From the NCBI GenBank assembly GCA_020628475.1, contig JAHDFB010000017.1, positions 1-51,334 on the forward strand: DNA of 51,334 bases, given 5' to 3'. This document shows, piece by piece, positions 27,299 to 36,476 of this stretch. Source of the DNA: Saprospiraceae bacterium. GTDB taxonomy: Bacteria; Bacteroidota; Bacteroidia; Chitinophagales; Saprospiraceae. Within the stretch, counting starts at the first letter, position 1. Every line of letters begins with the position of its first letter. The position numbers and the translations under genes were made by a program. The notes beneath the pieces were generated by a model. The model made no database searches and was not told where the DNA came from. It saw nothing but the letters and a program-made list of their open reading frames with translations.

Positions 27299-27625
27299 TC
27301 AACGACCTTGCTTGACAAAGTCTAAAGCATAAATAGCATATTCTTCCCAGTAATCTTTGGCAGAGTACGGTAATTGTATCCAATTTGACATTGGTTTATC
27401 TCCTCCCATGGGATTAAAAAATCCCACCTCTGGAATTTCCAAAGCACGTTCTTTTACCTCGTCAAATAACTTGCAGACGATATCCCCTTCTTCAAACAAA
27501 ATGAAGGGCTTTCGTCCGATCTTATAACAGATCGTTCCAAACATTTTCGTCTTTACGGCTCCTTCAATGGAGTGGCCAATCATATCAAAAAATTCTAACG
27601 ATTCCATACGTTCTTTTTTAGTCAT
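27299..27625 (-). CDS. TfoX N-terminal domain-like protein
   Basis: 108 residues from the ATG at 27625, which shares one base with the stop of the serine hydrolase (TAATG); the longer frame from 27682 runs into that gene and adds non-conserved residues. The sequence EGAVKTKMFGTICYKIGRKPFILFEEG fits the small TfoX-N/YjbR-like fold (segments KMFGTICYKIG and FILFEEGDIVCKL). Other members regulate competence; the function here is not known. It is coupled to the upstream hydrolase gene. Confidence 0.72.
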   Translation of the reverse strand: MTKKERMESLEFFDMIGHSIEGAVKTKMFGTICYKIGRKPFILFEEGDIVCKLFDEVKERALEIPEVGFFNPMGGDKPMSNWIQLPYSAKDYWEEYAIYALDFVKQGR

Positions 27626-28752
27626 TAATCCTGTTTTGATGCTCCTCTGTTTTGTTGAGACCAGCGAATCAAATCGATACATAAGGCATCTATATTGGCG
27701 GCCTTTTCATGAAAAGCCCCGACATTAGACAAAATAATCATTCCTTGTTGCTTTTTCAAATCCAATATCATGCAAGAAGAATACCCACCCGTAGCACCAT
27801 TATGAAAAAGCCATTCTTCATCTGTACCTGGATTTAAAATAATCCAGCCTAAGCCCACAGACATGTGTTCTGAAACGGTAAATGTAGGCTCCTGCATTAA
27901 TTTCCAAGCTACATAAGTAGAATCCCATTGAGCCTGTCCAAACTTTGATAAATCTTCCACGGTAGAGAAAATCGCTCCAGCTCCTTTTAAAGCGTCAAAC
28001 TCCCAAGTACTGGCCTGCTCGCCTTTGGCATTTCTGCCGATAATAAATGGATTACTCAAGGCTCGAAGATCCGTAGACGTTTGCTTCAAATCCAGACGAT
28101 CACAGATCTTTTCTTGAATCAGCGTTTCGTACGACTGATCGTAAATCTGCTCCATCATGTAGCCTAATATACCAGCTCCCATATTGGAATACTCATAGAC
28201 TTCTCCGGGAAGTGCCTTCAACTTAAGCTTTTTCTCGAGGTAACTCTTCAATTTATCCCGATCATAGCCCGCATATGGATTATCGAGATTGAAGATTGCC
28301 ATTCGCATGAGTTCCGGTGATAGACGCGGCAATCCTGAAGTGTGATTGGACAAATATTTAAAGGGAATCTGCTGGTCTTTTCGCAAAGAATATGGTAGAT
28401 ATTGATCTATCGGATCCATTAATTTTAGCTTATTTTCTGCAACCGCCTGTGTCAATAAGGTGGAGGTAAACACCTTCGATATCGATCCAATTCCAAAAAC
28501 AGACTGTTGATTATTGATCTTTTGTAAGCTCCCCTGAAGTTGTTGAATACCATAAAAACTAACTGAATCACCGTGAATCATCGCAAATGCAAACTGCATA
28601 CTATCAGGAAATACGTGGCATTTTTCAGCAATTATATTCAGCGCTTCTGCTTCAAACATAGCTTCCGGAATCAGCGAATGACGCGCCTTTTCTTGAGCTT
28701 TTAAAATGAAAAATGGCAACAGCAATAGACTGCATAATATTATTCTATTCAT
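27625..28752 (-). CDS. Serine hydrolase of the beta-lactamase class C family
   Basis: A 375-residue secreted enzyme: signal peptide MNRIILCSLLLLPFFILKAQ, SxxK motif SISK (S90, K93), YSN motif (YEYSNMGAG) and HNGATGGY near the C-terminus in place of KTG. Class C beta-lactamase-like serine hydrolases act on peptides, amides or esters in the envelope. It differs from the lipoprotein hydrolase at 10509-11693 and has no ABC partners. It is coupled (TAATG) to the TfoX-N gene. Confidence 0.9.
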   Translation of the reverse strand: MNRIILCSLLLLPFFILKAQEKARHSLIPEAMFEAEALNIIAEKCHVFPDSMQFAFAMIHGDSVSFYGIQQLQGSLQKINNQQSVFGIGSISKVFTSTLLTQAVAENKLKLMDPIDQYLPYSLRKDQQIPFKYLSNHTSGLPRLSPELMRMAIFNLDNPYAGYDRDKLKSYLEKKLKLKALPGEVYEYSNMGAGILGYMMEQIYDQSYETLIQEKICDRLDLKQTSTDLRALSNPFIIGRNAKGEQASTWEFDALKGAGAIFSTVEDLSKFGQAQWDSTYVAWKLMQEPTFTVSEHMSVGLGWIILNPGTDEEWLFHNGATGGYSSCMILDLKKQQGMIILSNVGAFHEKAANIDALCIDLIRWSQQNRGASKQD

Positions 28753-28843
28753 GAGTTTATCATCTTATGGACTAAAACTACGAAGATATACCATGCTCCA
28801 TCTAGATAAATCTATAAAGTATGAAAAAAAATCGCTATTTACT

Positions 28844-28942
28844 GCGTGAGGGGGAGTAAGGAACGGAGGCACGACGGTCCCGAGTAGTAATTACGAGGGA
28901 TGAAATCCTGTATCACCCGACGGCTGATAGGCCGGCACGCCC
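28844..28942 (-). repeat. Palindromic intergenic element, copy 1 (GCGTG/CACGC ends)
   Basis: A 99-bp element lying between the DUF4157 gene stop (14 nt before it) and the serine hydrolase start. Read on the minus strand it begins GGGCGTGCC and ends CCCCCTCACGC, so its terminal GCGTG and CACGC are complementary. Internally it has GTCGGG and CATCCCTCG blocks. Copies 2 and 3 share the plan with different terminal bases. From memory such short repeats are widespread in Bacteroidota, but no search was made. Confidence 0.55.
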
Positions 28943-28956
28943 TTATTAATAAACCA

Positions 28957-31272
28957 TTAAACTGGAGGACGTAATCGATCGACATTACCTTCTTGTGCTT
29001 TAGCATCTGCGATTAAGTTATCAACATTAGCTACAAGCCATGCTTCCAAGGCTTGATTCAAGGCATTTTCCGCGGCTCCCCAATCGAATCCAGGGGGACA
29101 TCGATCCTGTTCACTACCATTGGCTCTACTGTATCGGGCAATTCCGCCTCCAAAATATACTTTCGGGTTTAAAAAATTATGTTCCTTACCTTCTCTTTCA
29201 TCGGGTAAATGATTACACTCCAAGGTAATATGAAGTTGTTCAGTTTGAGCTGGAGAATTGAGTAATCTATTCCTGATCGCCGTGACGTTTCCAGACAAAT
29301 CTGATGTACCACTAATAGAATCAGCATCATATGTTATGTGAACCCCATAGCCTTGAATCTGATCAGGTAGTTGAATCACACTATATGCATTCAAACCTAA
29401 ATAATCTCTCCATCGATGCGCGGAAGGATTTTTTTGAATACGCAGCGCTTCCGTCAACAATGCTCGAATCGCTTCTTTCTCCGCTCCTCCTGCTCTAGCT
29501 GTTGTTATGACAGCCCTTGCCTTCGCTTCGTGCAAACGATGTTGCGTAAAATCAGTGATCAACTGTTGATTTTCGGCCTGCTTCCTTTGATTGTCTAAAT
29601 TATCCTGGCGTTGTTGAAGTAGTCTATTTAATTCTGCAGGCCACAATTGATATTGATTGCCCAACCTCCTTCTAAAATCATCCGCACTTTTTAATCGCTG
29701 TTCATTGGCCGTTGGTATCCCATCAAAAAATCGATCAAGGGCTTGTTGCACGTCAATACCAGCACCTGTATTAGCTGCCAAAATCTGCTGAAATAATTGC
29801 TGACGATCGTGTAAAACCTGAGTCCAAGCCTGTTGATTATCCTGTTCCGCCTGTTGTCGCTTTCTTTGAGCCTCTTGATCTGCCAGCAAGCGTGCCGCAG
29901 CCCGTTGTTGTTCCTCTAGTTCCTCACGATCTTTTGCTTCCTTTTGAGCCTCATAATTTTTCAGAACTTCCCGCGATCGTTGCTGATAGTCAATAATGCT
30001 ATCCATTCCAAGCAGATTATCCACACTAGATCGGATATTTTCATCCCGCACTAGCTTAAAAGCATTTTGTGTTGTCGTCTGTTTACTTTTTTTAGGAAGA
30101 TATTTGTCCGGATCTGCTTGATTCAGATAAGCCTTTTGCGCATCGATATAGCTATTTTCCTCAGACGATTGATGAGCCGCAGCTGGTTTGTAATGTTTTA
30201 TTTCTTCATTTAGATCGAATAATTCTTGCTTTTTAGTTTGAATCCATTCCATCTCAGGCTCTCTATTTTTCCATGTTACAATATAATCCGATGGTTTATC
30301 CTCTTTTTGGGCTATACTGGCTACACGTTCCCTTTTAACCTTCTCCACATTTCGTTCCTCAATTTCCATGAGCAATTTTTCTAAGGATCCTTTGAATGCA
30401 TCAAAGCTATATTTATCATATTTTTGCGTTTTACTATTGTCACTGGATCCTTGACCTTTCTGTTGCTTTTTTGATTTTTTTGATTTTGGTGCTTCTCGGG
30501 GAAATTCGGTTAAATGCTGTATATAATTATGTCCAGCTAATTGCATTGCTTCCTTATACAATTGATCAATCCCGTCGTCTAATTTTTTCTTTTCCGCATC
30601 TATTTGCTCTTGTGTCCACATTCCTCCCCATGACATCCCTGGTTGCCAGGTATCGTCATATTTATATTTGAGTTGCGCCACCGGACTTCCTGTGATCTTT
30701 TTTGTTTGAACAAGCGTATCCTCCGATGACACGGACTCATTAGCTGCCTTGGCGCCCATCTTATCGGCTTCACGTTCCAAGGCTGCGTTATCATTGATCG
30801 CACCCTTCCCTTTCAATTGAGCCGTAGGTTGCACACGGCCTTGTTTTTGTTGGACAACATGCCAAGCCTCATGGGGAAGATGTTTTTCTTGTCCAGAAGC
30901 TAGGTGAATATCCGTTCCTTGAGCATAGGCATGTGCTTGGAGTTGTGCTGGTTTGGAAGAATTGTAATGCACCTTCACATCGTCCAATGAGAGACCAGAC
31001 ATCTGTTCCATACTGGCTTGCAAAGAAGATGGTAATTTATTCTTAGACCGATTATCATCGGCCGGAGGCATATCCGAGGAGGTCCAATCCTTCTCCTCAA
31101 CCGTCGATTCTTCTTGCTCGAGCGCTTGTTCTTCGACGCCATCCGCATTACTAACAAATTGATAGACCGGGGGGATGACGCCCGTCGTTCCCTTCATATC
31201 CTTCGCCACATATTCGGCTGCCGGAAGAAAGCGATCTTGTTCTTTATCCTGTATTTTTTGTTTTTGACTCAA
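28957..31272 (-). CDS. DUF4157 (eCIS-core type) protein, candidate toxin or effector
   Basis: A 771-residue protein. Residues 79-155 form a DUF4157 domain: LSLDDVKVHYNSSKPAQLQ and HEAWHVVQQKQGRV, with the zinc-protease-like HExxH (H134, E135, H138). This domain is known from proteins linked with extracellular contractile injection systems and polymorphic toxins. A long charged, glutamine-rich coiled coil (about 380-600) follows, then a compact C-terminal domain of about 150 residues (VHITYDAD, LHITLECNHL, VYFGGGIARY) that I cannot assign. The start is TTG at 31272, since the next ATG (M28) loses part of the leader; this is uncertain. The neighbour on the other side is a divergent ABC exporter. 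A toxic role is inference only. Confidence 0.78.
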   Translation of the reverse strand: MSQKQKIQDKEQDRFLPAAEYVAKDMKGTTGVIPPVYQFVSNADGVEEQALEQEESTVEEKDWTSSDMPPADDNRSKNKLPSSLQASMEQMSGLSLDDVKVHYNSSKPAQLQAHAYAQGTDIHLASGQEKHLPHEAWHVVQQKQGRVQPTAQLKGKGAINDNAALEREADKMGAKAANESVSSEDTLVQTKKITGSPVAQLKYKYDDTWQPGMSWGGMWTQEQIDAEKKKLDDGIDQLYKEAMQLAGHNYIQHLTEFPREAPKSKKSKKQQKGQGSSDNSKTQKYDKYSFDAFKGSLEKLLMEIEERNVEKVKRERVASIAQKEDKPSDYIVTWKNREPEMEWIQTKKQELFDLNEEIKHYKPAAAHQSSEENSYIDAQKAYLNQADPDKYLPKKSKQTTTQNAFKLVRDENIRSSVDNLLGMDSIIDYQQRSREVLKNYEAQKEAKDREELEEQQRAAARLLADQEAQRKRQQAEQDNQQAWTQVLHDRQQLFQQILAANTGAGIDVQQALDRFFDGIPTANEQRLKSADDFRRRLGNQYQLWPAELNRLLQQRQDNLDNQRKQAENQQLITDFTQHRLHEAKARAVITTARAGGAEKEAIRALLTEALRIQKNPSAHRWRDYLGLNAYSVIQLPDQIQGYGVHITYDADSISGTSDLSGNVTAIRNRLLNSPAQTEQLHITLECNHLPDEREGKEHNFLNPKVYFGGGIARYSRANGSEQDRCPPGFDWGAAENALNQALEAWLVANVDNLIADAKAQEGNVDRLRPPV

Positions 31273-31446
31273 GATTTCAATACCTAGTTATTAAAAGTAA
31301 CTTAAAACCTTCACAATGATTAGAGTAGAAATACCTGTTTCTTAGGCTGCTATAGGCGAAATATGTATTAGAAAATCTGTTAAGAGCACAAACTACTTCT
31401 CAAATCATCAAAAACTAGAATGAAGATTTGGTTGTTGTCTTTGCAT

Positions 31447-33285
31447 ATGGCAACTAACTTACGTTCTATCCAAGATCAAAATACAGGAAAGGTATCCTTG
31501 AACATTCAGGCGTTGAAATACATTCCTCGTTTTTTTAATGAGGTCCGGAAAACCAATCCGGTTCTATTTTTTAGTAATATTTTATTGCGTTTGTTGGCCT
31601 CGATGACACCTATAGTCATGCTGTGGGTGGGAAAATTGATCATCGATGAAATCGTAGCCCTCGTCAATACTTCCGGTGATACCAACTTGGAACAATTGTG
31701 GTATTATGTGGTCATCGAGCTGTTATTGGTCGTCATCTCCGATATACTCAATCGGATTATCTCGATTACAGAAGGGCTGATTGGAGATCAATATTCGATT
31801 CGATCCTCAGTACTTCTGATCAATAAAACAGCCGAGGTAGAACTCTACCAGCTGGAAGATCCTGATTTTTACGATAAATTAGAACGAGCAAGACGACAAA
31901 CCAATGGACGAGTCAGCTTGCTTTCCAATCTATTAGGACAGGCCCAAGATCTCGTGACCATCATTCAATACATAGCGGCTCTGATCTATTTCGAGCCTTG
32001 GCTAATACTCATCGTGATCATATCCATCATTCCTTCCTTCATCAATGACCTCAAGTTTAGTAGTGCAAGTTACTCCCTGTCAAGGGGTTGGACGGCAGAG
32101 CGTCGAGAATTGGATTACCTTCGATACATTGGAGCCAATGACAAAACCGCCAAAGAACTCAAGCTATTTGGTTTGGCTGATTTTATATCAAAACGTTTTT
32201 CTCGCCTATCGTACGAGTATTATAAGGTCAATAAAAAATTGAGTATTCAACGCGGTATTTGGGGATCTATTTTCAGCACATTGGGAACCATCGCCTATTA
32301 TGGTGCCTATATTTTAATCATCTTTCGAGTGGTGACGAAAGTATTAAGTATCGGTGATTTGACCTTTCTTTCAGGTGCCTTCAATCGCCTTAAATCTAAG
32401 TTATCCCAGTCATTTAAACGATTTACCCAGATTACCAGCGCTGCCTTAAATCTCAAGGATTATTTCGAATTTATCGATTTACAACCCGCTAGCAATGATG
32501 CCTTTGAAATGCGGCCCATGCCCGCTTCGATCCAGTATCAATTTGAATGTGTCGATTTGCATTTCAAATACCCAGGTACGGACAAGATGGTTTTACAAGG
32601 GGTAAATTTTAGTCTGAAAGCAGGCGAAAAAATGGCCTTTGTCGGAGAAAATGGAGCCGGCAAAACTACTTTGATCAAATTGATCTTGCGATTTTACGAA
32701 CCGACTCAAGGCAAGATTTTGCTTGACGGTGTTGATATTCGTCATTATCCAAAAAAGGAGTATCAGAAATTTTTTGGCGTGATTTTTCAGGATTTTGTGA
32801 AATACGAATTCAATGTAGCCGAAAATATTGCTGTAGGAAATGTGGCCGAGTTAAAAAACCAAGCGCTCATCGAGCAAGCCGCCAATCTTTCCTTAGCCAA
32901 AGATGTCATTGCGGCTTTGCCAGAGGGTTATGAACAACAATTGGGTAAACGATTTAGTCGAGGCATGGAATTGTCTGGTGGGCAATGGCAGAAGGTCGCT
33001 TTGGCCCGAGCTTACATGAAAGATGCACGGTGCATGATTCTGGACGAACCGACTTCCGCCTTGGATGCGCGGGCGGAATTTGAGGCATTTCAGCGATTTA
33101 TAGCCTTGACAGAAGGGAAGACTTCCATTATTATTTCTCACCGATTTAGTACGGTGCGTATGGCGGATCGAATTTTGGTACTCAAGGATGGCAGGGTATT
33201 GGAGTTGGGCACGCATGAGGAATTGATGTCGGATCCACAATTGTATGCCGAGCTATTCAATTTACAGGCGGCGGGATATCAATAG
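31447..33285 (+). CDS. ABC transporter, fused permease and ATPase (exporter type)
   Basis: A 612-residue exporter counted from the ATG at 31447 (MATNLRSIQDQ); an ATG nine codons earlier at 31420 is also possible. Six membrane helices cover about residues 40-330. The nucleotide-binding domain follows, with Walker A GENGAGKTT, signature LSGGQ, Walker B CMILDEPTSALD and the switch histidine in IISHRFS. It belongs to the NisT/McjD-like or lipid-exporter branch. No peptide precursor or modification gene is adjacent; the DUF4157 protein is divergent. The substrate is unknown. A palindromic element starts 11 nt after its stop. Confidence 0.93.
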   Translation: MATNLRSIQDQNTGKVSLNIQALKYIPRFFNEVRKTNPVLFFSNILLRLLASMTPIVMLWVGKLIIDEIVALVNTSGDTNLEQLWYYVVIELLLVVISDILNRIISITEGLIGDQYSIRSSVLLINKTAEVELYQLEDPDFYDKLERARRQTNGRVSLLSNLLGQAQDLVTIIQYIAALIYFEPWLILIVIISIIPSFINDLKFSSASYSLSRGWTAERRELDYLRYIGANDKTAKELKLFGLADFISKRFSRLSYEYYKVNKKLSIQRGIWGSIFSTLGTIAYYGAYILIIFRVVTKVLSIGDLTFLSGAFNRLKSKLSQSFKRFTQITSAALNLKDYFEFIDLQPASNDAFEMRPMPASIQYQFECVDLHFKYPGTDKMVLQGVNFSLKAGEKMAFVGENGAGKTTLIKLILRFYEPTQGKILLDGVDIRHYPKKEYQKFFGVIFQDFVKYEFNVAENIAVGNVAELKNQALIEQAANLSLAKDVIAALPEGYEQQLGKRFSRGMELSGGQWQKVALARAYMKDARCMILDEPTSALDARAEFEAFQRFIALTEGKTSIIISHRFSTVRMADRILVLKDGRVLELGTHEELMSDPQLYAELFNLQAAGYQ

Positions 33286-33296
33286 AATACACATAA

Positions 33297-33405
33297 GGGC
33301 ATCACCCTTCGGGTCGCTACGTTCAGGAGCTCACTATTCGTTCGGCTCAGCCAGAGATCTGGCTGATCTAGCGCCTTCGTCACTACTCCTTTCCATCGCT
33401 GATGC
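33297..33405 (+). repeat. Palindromic intergenic element, copy 2 (GCATC/GATGC ends)
   Basis: A 109-bp element from GGGCATC to GATGC, 11 nt after the ABC exporter stop. Its terminal GCATC and GATGC are complementary. The middle has a perfect inverted repeat at 33347-33366 (TCAGCCAGA, GA, TCTGGCTGA). Blocks GAGCTCA and CGTTCGG are like those of copy 3. It has the same orientation as the upstream gene. Confidence 0.55.
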
Positions 33406-33679
33406 GGTGGATTCGAAACAAATAGGAAGCATTCCATCCTTGATTCTACATACACAAATTATCATAGAAGTTCATCAATCGAACAATGTCAGTCATTTTA
33501 CATTTAAACAGGCTATATCCATGATATATCGCAAAAAATAAGCCTTGAACCTAAATTATCCTGCCAATTAACGGACATTTATTGATCCTCCAAGAAATTT
33601 GGATCAATTTCTGCACAAGGATATAGCGAATGTGTTGCTACCCAATATGCCCACATTTGCGAATAAACAACTTTAAAAT
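33406..33679. other. Intergenic stretch after repeat copy 2
   Basis: No gene is seen. A perfect 8-bp inverted repeat ATTGATCC (33581-33588) / GGATCAAT (33601-33608) with a 12-nt loop could form a weak hairpin. A 13-bp direct repeat AACAACTTTAAAA occurs just before and just after the ATG at 33680. Confidence 0.4.
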
Positions 33680-34354
33680 ATGTACAACAACTTTAAAAGG
33701 ACCATCCTTGCTTGTGTCCTATTATCGGTCATCTGTTTTTATGGATGTACGGAAGAAGACGGGCTGGTCATTGTTTCCGGTACCGTCATTGATGCCATTA
33801 CGCAAGAACCCGTAGATCAATTACAGATACAAACCGAACAGGAGCGCTGTGGATTCACCGCTTTTCAAAACTGTGATCGAGTCAATTTGAAAGAGTATTC
33901 CGATGTCGAAGGAAATTTCAGGATCGCCTTTCGGGTGGAATGTAATCACGAATTACAAGTGGCAGTGCCTACCGCACTGAAAGAACGATATCCCTCGAGC
34001 AAAATCATCATGGAAGAATTCTCCGATCGGTATCTATACACAAACTGTCACGATAATATAGTTCTATACAAAGGCCAAAATTATAAGCTTCGTATCATTC
34101 TACAGCCTAGAATACTGTTAACTATGAAACCGATCAATATTCCTTCCGTCGAATTGGAATCTATAGAAATCCCTGCCTTTAATATCAAAACAAATGGTTT
34201 AATAGATAGTGGAATTTCAAAAATGCTCGACTTGGAATCCTATATAGGGAGTTTTGATTTGATTCTAAAGTACAGCGATGGCACCACGAAGGTTCGGCAT
34301 ATCAAATACGACTATCATTACAACCATGTGATCCATATAGATATAGAAACCTAG
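33680..34354 (+). CDS. Lipoprotein with a carboxypeptidase-regulatory-like beta domain
   Basis: A 224-residue lipoprotein (signal with lipobox ICFYGC). The first part of the mature chain, VIVSGTVIDAITQEPVDQLQ, is the start of a CarboxypepD_reg-like or Ig-like domain common in Bacteroidota surface proteins. There are five cysteines in the mature part. The remainder (SVELESIEIPAFNIKTN, DLILKYSDG) is beta-rich. The function is unknown. The stop is 1 nt away from the convergent S41 peptidase stop. Confidence 0.75.
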   Translation: MYNNFKRTILACVLLSVICFYGCTEEDGLVIVSGTVIDAITQEPVDQLQIQTEQERCGFTAFQNCDRVNLKEYSDVEGNFRIAFRVECNHELQVAVPTALKERYPSSKIIMEEFSDRYLYTNCHDNIVLYKGQNYKLRIILQPRILLTMKPINIPSVELESIEIPAFNIKTNGLIDSGISKMLDLESYIGSFDLILKYSDGTTKVRHIKYDYHYNHVIHIDIET

Positions 34355-34355
34355 A

Positions 34356-35402
34356 TTATTTGATACCATATTCTTCAAATAAAAACTGAAAAGCACGCTC
34401 GATAACTTTGTCCTCCTTATTGGCCATGTTGTCGAGCGTATTTTTTATATAAATATCAGGTTTGTGCCCGATCCCATCGAGACTAGAACCATCCGGTAAT
34501 AAGAATTTTTGAATCGAATAAGCATAGTACCATCCATTGGGTAAAAATCGACCATTACCAACATCTGAAAAATCTCCAGAAGTATAATCACCAATTTGAG
34601 TCACATGATCAAAGGCATTCATATGCAATAAAAAGATTTCAGCAGCACTGACCGTAAAACGATCGGTTAGAACGACGACCGGTTTGGTATACACTTCGCC
34701 AATAGCTTCCGTGTAATATTCTAATTTATCATCAAAATCATCATGCTCTACCCCATTACGATTTTGTACCGTATAAATCAGGGTGTCCTTGTCTGCAAAT
34801 GCCCCAGCAACTCGAGCCGAAAAGAGATCACTACCACCACCGTTTAATCGTAAGTCCAAAATGATCGCCGCATGATCCCTTATTTCATCGAGGATAACAT
34901 CAATCTGGTCCGGCTCGATGCCACCCATTCCATTAATGTATATATAGCCTATATCTTTATCCTTGATCTGTCCATAAGCAAATTCTACATTCTCAGATAA
35001 ATTGGTATATCCGTCCACATATTTTTCTTGTAGAAGATCCAGGCTGAACAAATCTATAGCCTCGAGATTCAAGGCACTTCCGCTCTCATAATATTCCTTA
35101 GTATAGGGATTATAGATATAACAATGTGTATCATCCAAGTAATTAATCATCTCTTTTAAGCTCTCGAACAAGTCTTCATCCGACATCGAATCATCAATGC
35201 GTGCATCAAATACGGTATAAATGCTATCCCAATTTCGCTGGCGCACCTCAAATAATGCGTAATGAAGATCGAAATCCTGCCACATAAGATCGAAATTATT
35301 TTGTGGCGTATTTTCTTCATCCGGTCCAAGAATGACTTCTTGACAAGAAAAGCTGATCAATAAGATAAGCAGCAAAAATAGATAAGGTATTGTTTTCGTC
35401 AT
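34356..35402 (-). CDS. S41 family peptidase, lipoprotein
   Basis: 348 residues from the ATG at 35402 (MTKTIPYLFLLLILLISFSC), which gives an SPII signal; the longer frame from 35471 runs into the upstream gene. The tail-specific protease domain follows: AIILDLRLNGGGSDL and the catalytic serine S252 in TVSAAEIF, where GxSAxE of other families reads VSAAE. S41 enzymes degrade unfolded or tagged periplasmic proteins. The N-terminal part (residues 30-120, LDDTHCYIYNP) is typical of the family. It begins 4 nt after the stop of the beta-barrel gene, so the two are an operon. Confidence 0.9.
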   Translation of the reverse strand: MTKTIPYLFLLLILLISFSCQEVILGPDEENTPQNNFDLMWQDFDLHYALFEVRQRNWDSIYTVFDARIDDSMSDEDLFESLKEMINYLDDTHCYIYNPYTKEYYESGSALNLEAIDLFSLDLLQEKYVDGYTNLSENVEFAYGQIKDKDIGYIYINGMGGIEPDQIDVILDEIRDHAAIILDLRLNGGGSDLFSARVAGAFADKDTLIYTVQNRNGVEHDDFDDKLEYYTEAIGEVYTKPVVVLTDRFTVSAAEIFLLHMNAFDHVTQIGDYTSGDFSDVGNGRFLPNGWYYAYSIQKFLLPDGSSLDGIGHKPDIYIKNTLDNMANKEDKVIERAFQFLFEEYGIK

Positions 35403-35406
35403 GATA

Positions 35407-36177
35407 TTAAAAGGTGTAATGAATAGATGCTCCAAATCGATTTTGGAGGATGATAAGATCGTGTATTTCAAAGCTTTTATGTATGTTCAATAGATAGAGT
35501 AAAGCAAGATTGAATCGCTTGTTTAGACTTCGTTGATACGAGATGGAACTATAAGTAGAAATATAACGATTCCATGATGCCGCATTACCGTATGTGATCA
35601 ATTTAAGTGGGTTTTCTGCATTCAATTCGGTGATTTTATCAAATCCATTATAGGGCGGGCGAACAAACAAATGAATCAAGGGTACACCAAGCTGAAAACC
35701 AAACTGAGCATCTGCTCCAAGTTGATAATTCAATTCAACATCAACACCCAATGAATGCGCAAATAAGAAGGTAAAGGAATTTAAACCTTCAAACAACACA
35801 AAAATATTCTCTGAGCGAAAAGAAGGCCCCAAATACCAACGAAATGCGTCCTTCTGATACAACTTAAATAAATAAGAATAATACAAATGTGCTTCCATTT
35901 GAGTCGCGGTAAAAAAATCCGCCGCTTGAGTGGGAAGAAGATTATAATCAAAACTCAATGAAGTATACATTTTGGAAGACTTCATACTCCGTTGATACTG
36001 TAATGAACCATGAATTCCCTGCATCCCATAGTTCAAAGGTGAAAAATTAGTATCCTTAAAATATCCACCATTATAAGCGATCGTTAACCCAATGGATTGT
36101 TCTTTTTGAAAGACATCTTGTGCATAGAGCGAATGACTCGTGATGATGAGTAGCAAAAGAATAAGAAGTTGTTTCAT
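35407..36177 (-). CDS. Predicted outer-membrane beta-barrel protein
   Basis: A 256-residue protein with a signal peptide (MKQLLILLLLIITSHSLYAQ) and amphipathic strands alternating with tight turns to the C-terminus, which ends in aromatic F (SIHYTF). It is probably a small outer-membrane barrel of the OmpW/PorT-like size. There is no known family match by eye. It heads a two-gene operon with an S41 peptidase lipoprotein. Confidence 0.65.
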   Translation of the reverse strand: MKQLLILLLLIITSHSLYAQDVFQKEQSIGLTIAYNGGYFKDTNFSPLNYGMQGIHGSLQYQRSMKSSKMYTSLSFDYNLLPTQAADFFTATQMEAHLYYSYLFKLYQKDAFRWYLGPSFRSENIFVLFEGLNSFTFLFAHSLGVDVELNYQLGADAQFGFQLGVPLIHLFVRPPYNGFDKITELNAENPLKLITYGNAASWNRYISTYSSISYQRSLNKRFNLALLYLLNIHKSFEIHDLIILQNRFGASIHYTF

Positions 36178-36345
36178 TGTAAATGTTTTCGTTCCGTTAA
36201 TGATTCACTAAAAAAAGACGAGTTGCTCATAAAAAGGTTACCTCTAGAGTGAAAATTTGTTATTTAAAGCAGCAAAACACAGCCAAAATTTACAATTCAT
36301 TTAATTAAACGCCCCTCTACTTACAGGTCAAAAAACACACCAACA

Positions 36346-36359
36346 ACTAATGGATTAGT
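36346..36359. promoter_or_regulatory. Distal BlaI-type operator
   Basis: The perfect palindrome ACTAATGGATTAGT lies 77 bp upstream of the operator array. The same half-sites, ACTAAT and ATTAGT, occur at the promoter. It may let a second repressor dimer loop or extend the complex. Confidence 0.55.
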
Positions 36360-36422
36360 TAATGTGTAAAAAAATATTTAGCACTTACACAACTGAATAT
36401 CAATTACTTAAATTACCACATA

Positions 36423-36476
36423 ACTAATCTATTAGTCTAAAAACTATTCAATTAGTTGTATAATTAATACATTAGT
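36423..36476. promoter_or_regulatory. Array of three BlaI-type operators at 20-bp spacing
   Basis: Sites begin at 36423 (ACTAATCTATTAGT, perfect), 36443 (ACTATTCAATTAGT, one half mismatched) and 36463 (ATTAATACATTAGT, one half mismatched). Each start is exactly 20 bp from the next, or about two helical turns, so bound dimers would sit on the same face. The array covers the -33 region and spacer of the blaI promoter. This points to autorepression of the blaI-M56 operon, as in classical MecI/BlaI systems whose sites are also palindromic. Confidence 0.65.

Noticed and set aside
27626..27682. Longer N-terminus of the TfoX-N protein
   Set aside because: It lies inside the serine hydrolase gene and is not part of the fold; the TAATG start at 27625 explains the gene better.
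29000..29440. 2H phosphoesterase assignment for the DUF4157 protein C-terminus because of two HIT motifs
   Set aside because: The two motifs are only 36 residues apart; known 2H enzymes have them about 75-85 apart.
33245..33541. Open frame of 98 codons over the end of the exporter gene and repeat copy 2
   Set aside because: It overlaps the exporter end in another frame and the palindromic repeat; the composition is not protein-like.
33666..33696. 13-bp direct repeat AACAACTTTAAAA around the lipoprotein ATG
   Set aside because: Low-complexity, AT-rich and without a supporting regulator nearby.
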